The position numbers were made by a program, and so were the translations under genes. Shown piece by piece: positions 35,156 to 44,257 of a stretch of DNA of 64,000 bases; position 1 is the stretch's first letter, and every line of letters starts with the position of its first letter. The notes under the pieces were generated by a model. It had not been told where the DNA came from, searched no databases, and saw only the letters and a list, made by a program, of their open reading frames with translations. The stretch is from Paenibacillus validus NBRC 15382. GTDB taxonomy: Bacteria; Bacillota; Bacilli; Paenibacillales; NBRC-103111. The stretch is from assembly GCF_004000985.1 (NCBI RefSeq), contig NZ_BIMH01000024.1, positions 1-64,000 on the forward strand, read 5' to 3'.

Positions 35156-36631
35156 TTATGCTCGTTTGCGCAGACGGGCGATAAAAAAGCCGTCCGAGCC
35201 GTATTCGTACGGCATCAGCTGGCGCATCGCCGCCGGCCCGCCCGGAGGCGCGTCCGCCGAAAAATCGGGGTGCTCGCGCAAAAAGCTTTGCACCATCTCT
35301 TCGTTCTCGGCCTTCTCCACCGTACACGTGCTGTAAACGAGCACGCCGCCCGGCTTCAGCAGCGGTGCGACCGCCGCGAGGAGGTCGCGCTGAATGCTGC
35401 AGACGGCTGCGATTTCCGCTTCCGTTTTGGCCCACTTCAAGTCCGGCTTGCGGCGGATGACCCCGAGCCCCGAGCACGGGGCATCGAGCAGGATCCGGTC
35501 AAAGCTCCCCGGCGGAAAATAGCGGTCAAGCTCGCGGGCGTCGGCGGTCATCGTGCGGATCGACTTCAGGTCAAGTCGATCCGCTTGCCCGGCGATCAGC
35601 TGCGCCTTGTGCTCGTGCACGTCGCAAGCGACGATCTCGCCGCGATCGCCCATCTTCTCGGCCATATGCGTCGTCTTGCCCCCCGGCGCCGCGCAGCAGT
35701 CGAGCACCCGTTCGCCCGGCTGCGGATCGACCCATTCGGCGACGAGCATCGAGCTCTCGTCCTGCACGGAGAACAGACCGCTTGCGAACTCGGGCGTCAG
35801 CGCCATGTTGCCGCCGCCTCGAACGACGACGCCGGAAGGCGCCAGCGCGGAGGCCTGCGCGTCCAGGCCCTGCTTCTGCAGCCGCTCGATCAGCGTCTGC
35901 GGATCGAGCCGCAGACGATTGGCGCGCAAGCTGACCCGGGGCGGCTCGTTGTTTGCGCGGCACAAGTCGCGCGCTGCGGATTCGCCGTACTGCGCGATCC
36001 AGCGCCGCACCATCCATTCGGGGTGCGACTCTTCGAGCGCGATTCGCGCCGCTGGCGGTAAATCCGCCGGCAGCGCAAGCTCGCCTTTGCGCCGGAGCAC
36101 ATTGCGCAGCACGCCGTTCACCATGCCTGAGATGCCCGAATGGCCGCGGCGCTTCGCCAGATTGACCGCTTCGTTCACGATCGCGTGGTCGGGAATCCGG
36201 TCCAAGTAATACAGCTGATAGAAGCTTAGACGCAGCAAGCTTCGCACCCACGGCTCCAGCTTCGCCAGCCCTTTCGCCACAAAAGGCGTTAAGAAATAAT
36301 CGATCGTATTGAGTCGCTGCACCGTCCCGTATACGATTTCCGTCGCGAGGCCCGCATCCGGCTTATCAAGCTTGTACGCCTGCAGCGTTTGGTTCAGCAG
36401 CAGGTTGCTGTAAGCGCGGTCGGCGTCGATCCGCGTCAGCACGTCGAGAGCTGCTTCCCGGGCCGTGCCCCGCACAGGCTTGCGGGCCGGCGGTTTAACG
36501 GCGGGACCGCTCCTGCCGCCCGATGCGTTCGGGCGCCCCGCTCCGCGTACGTTGCCCGCACGTTGCGGCGATCCGGCAGACGGCTGCCCTTCGCGGCGGC
36601 TGTCCGCCCCTGCTTTCCTTGTGTCGCTCAT
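35156..36631 (-). CDS. rsmB: 16S rRNA (cytosine967-C5)-methyltransferase RsmB
   Basis: 491 residues. The first about 55 are a low-complexity Arg/Gly/Pro/Ala tail not found in typical RsmB (about 430-450 residues). A NusB-like domain (ALDVLTRIDADRAYSNLLLN) precedes the SAM-dependent domain with LDCCAAPGGKTTHMAE, DAPCSGLG and the catalytic YSTCTVEKAENE. It methylates C967 of 16S rRNA. Located between rlmN and fmt as in B. subtilis. Confidence 0.96.
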   Translation of the reverse strand: MSDTRKAGADSRREGQPSAGSPQRAGNVRGAGRPNASGGRSGPAVKPPARKPVRGTAREAALDVLTRIDADRAYSNLLLNQTLQAYKLDKPDAGLATEIVYGTVQRLNTIDYFLTPFVAKGLAKLEPWVRSLLRLSFYQLYYLDRIPDHAIVNEAVNLAKRRGHSGISGMVNGVLRNVLRRKGELALPADLPPAARIALEESHPEWMVRRWIAQYGESAARDLCRANNEPPRVSLRANRLRLDPQTLIERLQKQGLDAQASALAPSGVVVRGGGNMALTPEFASGLFSVQDESSMLVAEWVDPQPGERVLDCCAAPGGKTTHMAEKMGDRGEIVACDVHEHKAQLIAGQADRLDLKSIRTMTADARELDRYFPPGSFDRILLDAPCSGLGVIRRKPDLKWAKTEAEIAAVCSIQRDLLAAVAPLLKPGGVLVYSTCTVEKAENEEMVQSFLREHPDFSADAPPGGPAAMRQLMPYEYGSDGFFIARLRKRA

Positions 36632-36639
36632 GTTAGATC

Positions 36640-37608
36640 TCAGCTCCCGTCATCCTGCGAACCCAGCACCGTGCCGGGCGCCAATTGTCCGCCCCGCACG
36701 AACGTAGCGGCGTCCATCGCTTTCTTGCCTGCCGGCTGCAGCTCCGTAATCCGCAGCACACCTTCGCCTGCGGCTACGACGATGCCGCCGGGGCCCACTT
36801 CCAGCACAGTGCCCGGCTGAACGCCGGCCCTCGCAACTTCCGCTGCATTCGGCTTGGCGCACGCCCATATTTTCAGCACCTCACCGTTCCATAGCGTATA
36901 GGCGCCCGGACGCGGGTGCAGCGCGCGCACCAGATTCCAGATGGCCGTGGCCGGCTGGTGCCAGTCGATCCGCTCCTGCTCGCGCGTGATGTTGGGCGAG
37001 TATACCGCATCGCTATCCGCCTGCGGCACCGCTTGTACGCGCCCGGCCAGCAAGTCCGGCAGCGTCGATTCCAGCAGCGCCGCCCCGGCGGCGCTTAATT
37101 TATCGAACATCGTACCGGTTGTATCTTCGTCGCCGATCGGCACCTCGATACGGCTGATCATATCGCCCGTATCAAGTCCTTCGGCCATGTACATGATCGT
37201 GACGCCGGTCACTTTGTCACCGTTCATGACGGCGTAGTGAATCGGCGCGCCGCCTCTGTATTTCGGCAGCAGCGAAGCGTGAATGTTGATGCAGCCGAGC
37301 TTCGGCAGGTCGAGCACCGACTTCGGTAAAATTTGACCGTAAGCGGCGGTGACGATCAAATCCGGCTTCAGCTCGCGAATCGCTTCCACCGATTCCGGCC
37401 GTCGCAGACGCTCCGGCTGCAGTACGGGCAGGGCGTGCTTCTCGGCCTCGACCTTAACCGGCGTCGGTGTCAGCACACGCTTGCGTCCGACGGGACGGTC
37501 TGGCTGCGTCACAACCCCGACCACGCGGACTCCGTCGAACCGCAGTAAAGCTTGCAGCGCCGGAACAGCAAATTCCGGCGTTCCCATAAAGACGACTCTC
37601 ACACTCAT
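36640..37608 (-). CDS. fmt: Methionyl-tRNA formyltransferase
   Basis: 322 residues. [38 protein letters not shown] (His and Asn for formyl transfer) and [11 protein letters not shown] are the family landmarks. It formylates initiator Met-tRNA using 10-formyl-tetrahydrofolate. Its start overlaps the stop of def (ATGA), coupling the two steps of N-terminal formyl handling. Confidence 0.98.
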   Translation of the reverse strand: MSVRVVFMGTPEFAVPALQALLRFDGVRVVGVVTQPDRPVGRKRVLTPTPVKVEAEKHALPVLQPERLRRPESVEAIRELKPDLIVTAAYGQILPKSVLDLPKLGCINIHASLLPKYRGGAPIHYAVMNGDKVTGVTIMYMAEGLDTGDMISRIEVPIGDEDTTGTMFDKLSAAGAALLESTLPDLLAGRVQAVPQADSDAVYSPNITREQERIDWHQPATAIWNLVRALHPRPGAYTLWNGEVLKIWACAKPNAAEVARAGVQPGTVLEVGPGGIVVAAGEGVLRITELQPAGKKAMDAATFVRGGQLAPGTVLGSQDDGS

Positions 37609-38090
37609 GCTTCGTCCTGCTCCGAATCTTCAGGCGTTCGATACATCGACTCCGCCAAGTCCGTATACAAAATCCCGTCCAAGTGATCCACTTCATGCTG
37701 AATGCAGCGGGCGAGCAGTTCCCTGCCTTCAATTACGATTTCTTCGCCGTTGCGGTTCAAGCCTTTCACCTTCACGCGCTCAGCCCGGCGCACGTCCCCG
37801 CGAAGTCCGGGAATGCTCAGGCAGCCTTCCGGCCCGAATTGTTCGCCGTCCTTCTCGATAATTTCCGGGTTAATCAGCTCGATCAACCCGTGCTCGTCGC
37901 CGACGTCCATCACAATGACACGCTTCAAAATACCGATTTGCGGCGCTGCCAAGCCTACCCCTTCCGCATCGTACATCGTATCGGCCATATCATCCAGCAG
38001 CTTATGAATGTTGGGTGTAATTTTCGGCACCGGCTTGCTTTTTTCCCGCAGAACGGGGTCCGGATCTTTCACGATGATTTTAATTGCCAT
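37605..38090 (-). CDS. def: Peptide deformylase
   Basis: 161 residues from ATG 38090; the frame opens at GTG 38102 but the AAAGGTG site fits the ATG. Three motifs are complete: [18 protein letters not shown] and QHEVDHLDG, giving the Cys and two His metal ligands. It removes the formyl group from new proteins. The residues between motifs fit the short type 1 rather than type 2 group. priA lies about 290 bases upstream; that gap (38103-38385) shows nothing recognisable. Confidence 0.97.
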   Translation of the reverse strand: MAIKIIVKDPDPVLREKSKPVPKITPNIHKLLDDMADTMYDAEGVGLAAPQIGILKRVIVMDVGDEHGLIELINPEIIEKDGEQFGPEGCLSIPGLRGDVRRAERVKVKGLNRNGEEIVIEGRELLARCIQHEVDHLDGILYTDLAESMYRTPEDSEQDEA

Positions 38091-38385
38091 AACGTTCAGC
38101 ACCTTTCTATAGTAAACATGACTTGCTGTTGCTTCTAAGACCTATAGTATGTAGAGCAGCTGCACAAGGTAACGTTAGGAATAAGAGGAACAAGAACACC
38201 GTCTGTTTCGAATACGGACTTCTCCGGATCATAGCGGAACTTCCGTACGCTATCTGTTTCAAACGCCGCCCGGTTCCGGAAACAAGCTTGCCAACCTGCA
38301 AATAACGAACTCGAGGCTCCGCTATTTCCTCAACAACGCTTGCCGACCCGACGAATAAGCGTTCAAGTCGGCTTCTCCTTGCGGC

Positions 38386-40884
38386 TTACATCAAGATCTG
38401 CGGGTCCACATCGATCGAGACGGTCAGCTTGTGCTGCTTCATCGGTTCGTCGAGCACCGAAACCGCTTGCTGCACAAGCTCTTCGATGCGGGAATCTCCC
38501 CGATATTTTATCATGCATTGGAATCGATATCTATCTTTGATCCGGGAGATCGGCGAAGCGACGGGGCCCAAGACCTCAAACTCCGTCGAGTCTTTCGGCA
38601 AAGCGACCGCGAGCGCCTTCAACCGTCCGGCCAGCGCTTCCCCGGAACGAATCAGCAGTTGCACCTGTTCGTGAGACAGCGTAATCAGCACCAGCTGATG
38701 AAACGGCGGGTAATGGTGAAGCTTGCGCATCAGCATTTCCTTGCGCATGAAGCCCAAATAATCGTGACGGCTGGCGCTGACGATGCTGTAATGCTCCGGT
38801 GTGTACGTCTGCACGAACACCTCGCCCGGCAGCTGGTGGCGTCCGGCCCGGCCCGCTACCTGCGTCAGCAGCTGGAACGTCCGTTCGGCCGCGCGAAAAT
38901 CCGGCAGATTCAGCACCGAATCGGCGGCCAGCGCTCCGACCAGGGTCACATCGGGAAAATCAAGCCCCTTGGCCACCATCTGCGTGCCGAGCAGCACATC
39001 CGCCTGGCGGTTGCGGAACATCGTCAGCCACTTCTCGTGCGAGCCTTTCTCCGTCGTCGTATCGACGTCCATCCGGATGACCCGGATGCCGGGAAACAGC
39101 TTGCCGAGCTCCTCTTCCACCCGCTGTGTCCCGGTACCGAAATGGCGGATATGCTCGCTCCCGCAATCCGGACAGACGGACAGCTCCCGCTCCGCATAGC
39201 CGCAATAATGGCAGCGGACGGCGCGCGAGCTCTGATGGTACGTGAGTGAAATGTCGCAATGCGGACACTGCGCCACATACCCGCACGTGCGGCACATGAC
39301 GAACGTCGCATACCCGCGGCGGTTCAGCAATAAAACGATCTGTTCTTTCTTGTGTAACCTTACTTCGATCGCTTTATACAACGCGCGGCTGAACATCGAG
39401 CGATTGCCGTTCTTGAGCTCCTCCCGCATATCGACGATATGCACCGGAGGCAGCGGACGGCCTTCCACCCGGCTTGCCATCGACAACAGCTCGAAGCGCG
39501 GCCGGTCCTCCGTGGCCAGCCGTTCTGCCTCAACGCTGGTGCGGTACATGCTCTCCAGCGACGGCGTCGCCGAACCGAGCACAACCGATGCCCCATGCTC
39601 GCGCGCGCGGGCGATCGCCACGTCGCGCGCATGGTACTTCGGGCTCTCTTCCTGCTTATAGGTCGATTCGTGTTCTTCATCGATAATAATGAGCCCGAGC
39701 TTCGTAAAAGGCGCGAATACCGCCGATCTTGCGCCGATCACGACACGCACCTCGCGGCGTACGATTTTGCGCCACTCGTCATAACGCTCCCCATGCGACA
39801 AACGGCTGTGCAGCACGGCGACTTGGTGGCCGAACCGGCCCTTGAACCGCTCCACCATTTGCGGCGTCAGCGAGATTTCGGGCACGAGCACGATCGCTTC
39901 GCGTCCCTGATCCAGACACGTCTGGATGGACTGCAGGTATACTTCCGTCTTGCCGCTTCCGGTTACGCCGTGCAGCAGAAAGATGCGCCGCTCCCGGGCC
40001 AGCACCGCCCGGCGAATCCGGTCGTACACGTCCTGCTGTTCAGGCGTCAACGGCAGCGGCGTCGTCGGCTTGAAGGTGCGGGACCCATAAGGATCCCGCC
40101 GCACCTCCACTTCCTCGAGCCGCAACCAACCGCGCTCCACCAAACCTTTGACCGCCGATGCCGTAATATGCAGCTTGGTCTGCAAATCCGTCAGCTTCAC
40201 GGGCTCCGGTACCGGCTGCTCGCGAAAAAAACGCAGCACCTCGTGCTGCTTCGCCGCGCGCGCCGGCAGCTCCGCGATCCACGCATCCAGCTGCGACGGA
40301 TCGTCCGGCGGGAACACGGTCAGCGCCTTCTTCACCGTCATCCGGTCTTTGACCATCTGCCGTTCGACAAGAACGCCTTCCTCCAACAGCTGCTTGATCC
40401 GCCCGCCGGCTTCGGGAAATTTCGCAAGCAGCGACTCGGGCTCAACGCTCTCCTGCTTGCGGACGTAATCGACGATCATACGATGCTCGGGAAACAGCAT
40501 CGCTGCGGTCTCTGCACGTTCGCTCTCCTCCGCGACCGCCACGTGACGCTCATATTTCGCCTTCAACGCGCCGGGAATCATCGCCTGCAAGGCGACAATT
40601 TCATGGCACACATACGTACGGCCGATCCAGCGGGCAAGCTTGACGAGCTCCGGCGTAAGCGGCGGCGTAACGTCGAGCACCTGCTTGATCGGCTTCAGCT
40701 TGCTTACGTCGATATCGGATCCGTTCTGCAGCTCGACCACGAACCCCTGCACCGTACGCGGGCCGAACGGGACGCCGACCCGGCTGCCGACGGCCACGAG
40801 CTCGAGCAGCGGCTCCGGCACCACATAGTCGAACGAGCGATTCGTCGGCTTGGCCGGGACATCGACTATCACTTTGGCGATCAT
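38386..40884 (-). CDS. priA: Primosomal protein N' (PriA helicase)
   Basis: 832 residues. Walker A GVTGSGKTEVYLQ, DEEHESTYKQ, GSATPSLES and a zinc-binding block (CRTCGYVAQCPHC ... CHYCGYAERELSVCPDC) are all present. PriA reloads the replisome at stalled forks. Its start overlaps the stop of coaBC. Confidence 0.98.
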   Translation of the reverse strand: MIAKVIVDVPAKPTNRSFDYVVPEPLLELVAVGSRVGVPFGPRTVQGFVVELQNGSDIDVSKLKPIKQVLDVTPPLTPELVKLARWIGRTYVCHEIVALQAMIPGALKAKYERHVAVAEESERAETAAMLFPEHRMIVDYVRKQESVEPESLLAKFPEAGGRIKQLLEEGVLVERQMVKDRMTVKKALTVFPPDDPSQLDAWIAELPARAAKQHEVLRFFREQPVPEPVKLTDLQTKLHITASAVKGLVERGWLRLEEVEVRRDPYGSRTFKPTTPLPLTPEQQDVYDRIRRAVLARERRIFLLHGVTGSGKTEVYLQSIQTCLDQGREAIVLVPEISLTPQMVERFKGRFGHQVAVLHSRLSHGERYDEWRKIVRREVRVVIGARSAVFAPFTKLGLIIIDEEHESTYKQEESPKYHARDVAIARAREHGASVVLGSATPSLESMYRTSVEAERLATEDRPRFELLSMASRVEGRPLPPVHIVDMREELKNGNRSMFSRALYKAIEVRLHKKEQIVLLLNRRGYATFVMCRTCGYVAQCPHCDISLTYHQSSRAVRCHYCGYAERELSVCPDCGSEHIRHFGTGTQRVEEELGKLFPGIRVIRMDVDTTTEKGSHEKWLTMFRNRQADVLLGTQMVAKGLDFPDVTLVGALAADSVLNLPDFRAAERTFQLLTQVAGRAGRHQLPGEVFVQTYTPEHYSIVSASRHDYLGFMRKEMLMRKLHHYPPFHQLVLITLSHEQVQLLIRSGEALAGRLKALAVALPKDSTEFEVLGPVASPISRIKDRYRFQCMIKYRGDSRIEELVQQAVSVLDEPMKQHKLTVSIDVDPQILM

Positions 40885-42104
40885 GCGCCCGTTGCATCCC
40901 CCTTCGTCAGACGGTCGGCGATCAGACTGAGCAGCCGCGATGCGACCTCCCGCTTACCCAGCATCGGCAGCGCTTCGACCAAGCCGCTCGCATCGAAGAT
41001 GCGCACGATGTTCGTATCGGTGCCGAAGCCGGCCCCTTCCAGCGTCACGTTGTTCGCGACAAGCAGATCGCACCGTTTCCGTTGCAGCTTGTCCATCGCG
41101 AACTTCTCCAGATCCCGGGTTTCGGCCGCAAAACCGACGACGAGCTGCTTCGTTTTCCGTTCGCCGACAAGCTGCAGAATGTCCGGATTTTTGACCAGCC
41201 TCATCGTCATTTCGTCTTCCATCTTTTTGAGTTTATGTTCATACTGCTCGGCCGGCCGATAATCGGCGACCGCCGCCGCTTTGATGATCACATCCTGATC
41301 GTCCATCCGGGACAATACCGCATCGCGCATCTCCAGTGTCGATTCCGCCTGAACGAGCGTCACGCCCGGCGGGACCGGAACCGAAACCTTGCCCGACACA
41401 AGCGTGACGTCCGCTCCCATACGAGCCGCCGCCTCGGCGATCGCGTACCCCATTTTGCCCGAGGAATCGTTGCTGATGTAGCGAACCGGATCGATGCGTT
41501 CCAGCGTTGCGCCAGCCGTGATCAGCACCCGCTTCCCCTTCAACCGTCCGTCTTCGGCAAAATGCTGCTCGATCGCCCGCATGATCTCCTCCGGCTCGGC
41601 CAACCGGCCTTTGCCTACATAACCGCACGCCAATTGACCGGTACCCGGTTCGACGAAACGAACGCCGCGGTCCGCCAGCGTCTTCATATTTTGCTGAACG
41701 GCCGGATGCGCGTACATATGCACGTTCATTGCCGGTGCGACCAGGACCGGCGCCGTCGTCGCAAGCAGCGTCGTACTGAGCATATCGTCGCCAAGTCCGT
41801 GCGCCATTTTGCCAATCACGTTGGCCGTCGCAGGCGCAACGACGAACAGGTCCGCACGGTCGGCGAGATCGATGTGCTGGACGACGGACGCATCCTTCTC
41901 GTCGAACGTATCGACTGCCACCTCATGACGCGATAACGTCTGGAACGTCAGCGGCGCCACAAACTTAACGGCCGATGCGGTCATAATGACCCGAACTTCA
42001 GCACCCGCCTGCGCCAGCTTGCTGCACAACGCGGCCGCTTTATAAGCGGCGATGCCTCCGCTAACGCCGAGGACGATCGTTTTTCCGTTCAACCCTTTCG
42101 ACAT
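40881..42104 (-). CDS. coaBC: Bifunctional CoaBC (phosphopantothenoylcysteine synthetase/decarboxylase)
   Basis: 407 residues. The CoaC half has GVSGGIAAYKAA, the flavin-region APAMNVHMY and a substrate-loop GTGQLACGYVGKGRLAEPEEI. The CoaB half has VLITAGATLERIDPVRYISN DSSG and AAVADYRP. It carries out two CoA-synthesis steps. A terminator lies between it and rpoZ upstream. Confidence 0.97.
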   Translation of the reverse strand: MSKGLNGKTIVLGVSGGIAAYKAAALCSKLAQAGAEVRVIMTASAVKFVAPLTFQTLSRHEVAVDTFDEKDASVVQHIDLADRADLFVVAPATANVIGKMAHGLGDDMLSTTLLATTAPVLVAPAMNVHMYAHPAVQQNMKTLADRGVRFVEPGTGQLACGYVGKGRLAEPEEIMRAIEQHFAEDGRLKGKRVLITAGATLERIDPVRYISNDSSGKMGYAIAEAAARMGADVTLVSGKVSVPVPPGVTLVQAESTLEMRDAVLSRMDDQDVIIKAAAVADYRPAEQYEHKLKKMEDEMTMRLVKNPDILQLVGERKTKQLVVGFAAETRDLEKFAMDKLQRKRCDLLVANNVTLEGAGFGTDTNIVRIFDASGLVEALPMLGKREVASRLLSLIADRLTKGDATGA

Positions 42105-42133
42105 CCGCCGAATCCCCTCTCCCTTTCTGCGCT

Positions 42134-42161
42134 AAAAAAATAACAACCACGAAGGGTTGTT
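42134..42161 (-). terminator. Terminator or attenuator between rpoZ and coaBC
   Basis: On the minus strand AACAACC (loop CTTCGT) GGTTGTT followed by a seven-T run directly after the rpoZ stop. It would reduce read-through from remA-gmk-rpoZ into coaBC. Confidence 0.75.
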
Positions 42162-42377
42162 TTACTTAATCGTTTCTTTGTTTTGGAGCTTCTCGTACGA
42201 AATATGATCTTCGTATATTTCTTCTAGCGCCAGGCCAACAAATTTATGCGAGCGTTTTTGACGAACTTCGCTTTTGGCTCCGTCACGCAGCAAGCGCGCC
42301 CGTTTGGCGGCTGCGACGACGAGCGAGTATTTGCTGTCGACTTTATCCAAAAGCCGGTCAATGGAAGGATACAACAT
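42162..42377 (-). CDS. rpoZ: RNA polymerase omega subunit
   Basis: 71 residues. [28 protein letters not shown] and the final [12 protein letters not shown] match omega, which helps fold beta prime and assemble RNA polymerase. One base separates it from gmk. Confidence 0.96.
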   Translation of the reverse strand: MLYPSIDRLLDKVDSKYSLVVAAAKRARLLRDGAKSEVRQKRSHKFVGLALEEIYEDHISYEKLQNKETIK

Positions 42378-42378
42378 G

Positions 42379-43026
42379 TTATTTTCTCACCTCTTCCATC
42401 CAATGTTGAATTTTTGACACCATGCGGTCCTTGCGGCAATGTTCCGCCGTCAAGATGCTGCGAATGCGATGGCAGGCCAAATCGACCTGATCGTTCACGA
42501 TCGCATAATCGTATTGCTCCATCATCGCGATTTCTTCCAAGGCGACCGACATCCGGTTTCTAATGGATTCTTCCGATTCGGTCCCGCGGCCGACGATGCG
42601 GCTTTCCAGTTCAGTCAGCGAAGGAGGCAGCAAAAATATAAATACGCCGTTCGGGAACTTTTGTTTCACCTTCAAGGCGCCCTGCACTTCGATTTCCAGA
42701 ATGATGTCTTTCCCGCTGTTCAACGTATCTTCCACGAATTTGCGAGGGGTTCCGTAGAAATTACCGACGTACTCGGCCCATTCCAGCATTTGGTCCTGTT
42801 CGATCAACTGCTGAAAGTGTTCCCTCGACTTGAAAAAATAATTCACCCCGTCGACTTCGCCCTCTCTGGGCGAACGCGTCGTAGCCGATACCGAATAAAC
42901 GATGTCCGGCGCACAGGCGCGAAGCGCTTTGCATACGGTGCCCTTGCCTACGCCGGATGGTCCGGACAGGACAATCAAAATCCCTTTGTCCGAAGGGGAA
43001 ACACTTACATTACTCGTCATGATCAT
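42379..43026 (-). CDS. gmk: Guanylate kinase
   Basis: About 213-215 residues. [12 protein letters not shown] is the P-loop; [20 protein letters not shown] is the GMP-binding loop. It converts GMP to GDP. The first ATG (43026) lies inside remA; ATG 43020 with AAGGACG upstream is the more likely start. It overlaps remA by about 11-17 bases. Confidence 0.97.
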   Translation of the reverse strand: MIMTSNVSVSPSDKGILIVLSGPSGVGKGTVCKALRACAPDIVYSVSATTRSPREGEVDGVNYFFKSREHFQQLIEQDQMLEWAEYVGNFYGTPRKFVEDTLNSGKDIILEIEVQGALKVKQKFPNGVFIFLLPPSLTELESRIVGRGTESEESIRNRMSVALEEIAMMEQYDYAIVNDQVDLACHRIRSILTAEHCRKDRMVSKIQHWMEEVRK

Positions 43027-43270
43027 CGTCCTTATTGGAAAGTCGGTGTGCCACCGTTTCCGGCTGGACGGCGGACAAGATCACATGATCGCTGTCGGTA
43101 ATAATCACAGCACGGGTACGGCGACCGTAGGTCGCATCGATCAGCATATGGCGGTCTCGCGCTTCTTGGATAATCCGTTTGATCGGCGCCGATTCCGGGC
43201 TGACGATGGAAATGATTCGATTCGCGGAAACAATGTTCCCGAAACCGATATTGATAAGTTTGATCGCCAT
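43010..43270 (-). CDS. remA: Extracellular matrix regulator RemA
   Basis: 86 residues. [20 protein letters not shown] and [20 protein letters not shown] match RemA (DUF370), a ring-forming DNA-binding regulator that activates biofilm matrix operons in B. subtilis. Overlaps gmk. Confidence 0.95.
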   Translation of the reverse strand: MAIKLINIGFGNIVSANRIISIVSPESAPIKRIIQEARDRHMLIDATYGRRTRAVIITDSDHVILSAVQPETVAHRLSNKDDDHDE

Positions 43271-43346
43271 TGAATGGTTCCCCCTGGTTCTTTGCTTCCC
43301 TCGGCGTTTCGGTCGCGAGCGGAAAAGAAAGAATGATAGTCCGAAT

Positions 43347-44228
43347 TTACTCGATATTTTGAATCTGCTCGCGTATTTTCTCGAGTTCCGCTTTCATATC
43401 CACGACGACGGCGGCAAGACCCGCATGACTCGCTTTCGAGCCGACGGTATTGACTTCCCGGTTCATTTCTTGAACGAGAAAATCGAGCTTGCGACCGACG
43501 GGCTCCGTTTCGCTCAGCAGCTTGCGGAATTGCTCCGCGTGGCTTTCCAGCCTGATCAATTCTTCATCGATGCTCGCGCGATCCGCGAACAGTGCCACTT
43601 CCATAGCCAGACGCGTTTCGTCCAGCTCCGTCTGCTGCAGCATATCCTGAATGCGGCTCCTAAGCTTGACGGCATATTCTTGAATGATCTGAGGTGCAAG
43701 CCGGGCGGCGTGCTGCCGGAACCGTTCGATGGCTTCCAAGCGACTGTGAATATCCCCCAGCAAAAAATTCCCTTCCCGCTCCCGCATGGAAACAAGCTCG
43801 GAGACGGCGGCATTGGCGCAAGCAGCGATTTCGTATTCAAGCGACTCCTCATCGAGATCCGGTTTGTCGCGAAACGACACAATCCCCGGCAAGCCCAGCA
43901 CCTCACGCAGCGTGAGCTCGCCCGTAAGCGAGAGCTTCTCGCGGAGCGCCTCGGCCGCATGGCGGTAGCTTTGCGCCAGCGCCCAATCGATATCGACCTC
44001 GAGCGGCGCCTCACGGTCCCGTTCGACCGTAACGAACGCGTCGACGCGTCCCCGCTTCACTCGCTGTTGGATCGCCTGCTTCACCGTATTCTCATAACGG
44101 GCAAACTCGCGCGGAAGGCGAACCGCCACTTCGCAGTATCGATGGTTCACCGATTTGAGGTCGATCTGCATCCGAAATCCGGCGATGGAACGCTCAGCTT
44201 GTCCGAAACCGGTCATACTCGTCACCAT
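43347..44228 (-). CDS. yicC: YicC/YloC family endoribonuclease
   Basis: 293 residues from ATG 44228 ([13 protein letters not shown]), chosen for the family start MxxSMTGFG. The N-terminal [20 protein letters not shown] and C-terminal [19 protein letters not shown] blocks are highly conserved. YicC proteins cleave structured RNA; targets in Firmicutes are unclear. Position upstream of remA matches B. subtilis yloC. Confidence 0.95.
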   Translation of the reverse strand: MVTSMTGFGQAERSIAGFRMQIDLKSVNHRYCEVAVRLPREFARYENTVKQAIQQRVKRGRVDAFVTVERDREAPLEVDIDWALAQSYRHAAEALREKLSLTGELTLREVLGLPGIVSFRDKPDLDEESLEYEIAACANAAVSELVSMREREGNFLLGDIHSRLEAIERFRQHAARLAPQIIQEYAVKLRSRIQDMLQQTELDETRLAMEVALFADRASIDEELIRLESHAEQFRKLLSETEPVGRKLDFLVQEMNREVNTVGSKASHAGLAAVVVDMKAELEKIREQIQNIE

Positions 44229-44257
44229 GGCAGTCACATCCGTTACCCTATTTTAAT

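Noticed and set aside
39439-41262. 607-codon plus-strand frame spanning priA and coaBC
   Set aside because: Antisense shadow of two certain genes; composition rich in Arg and His with no known domain.
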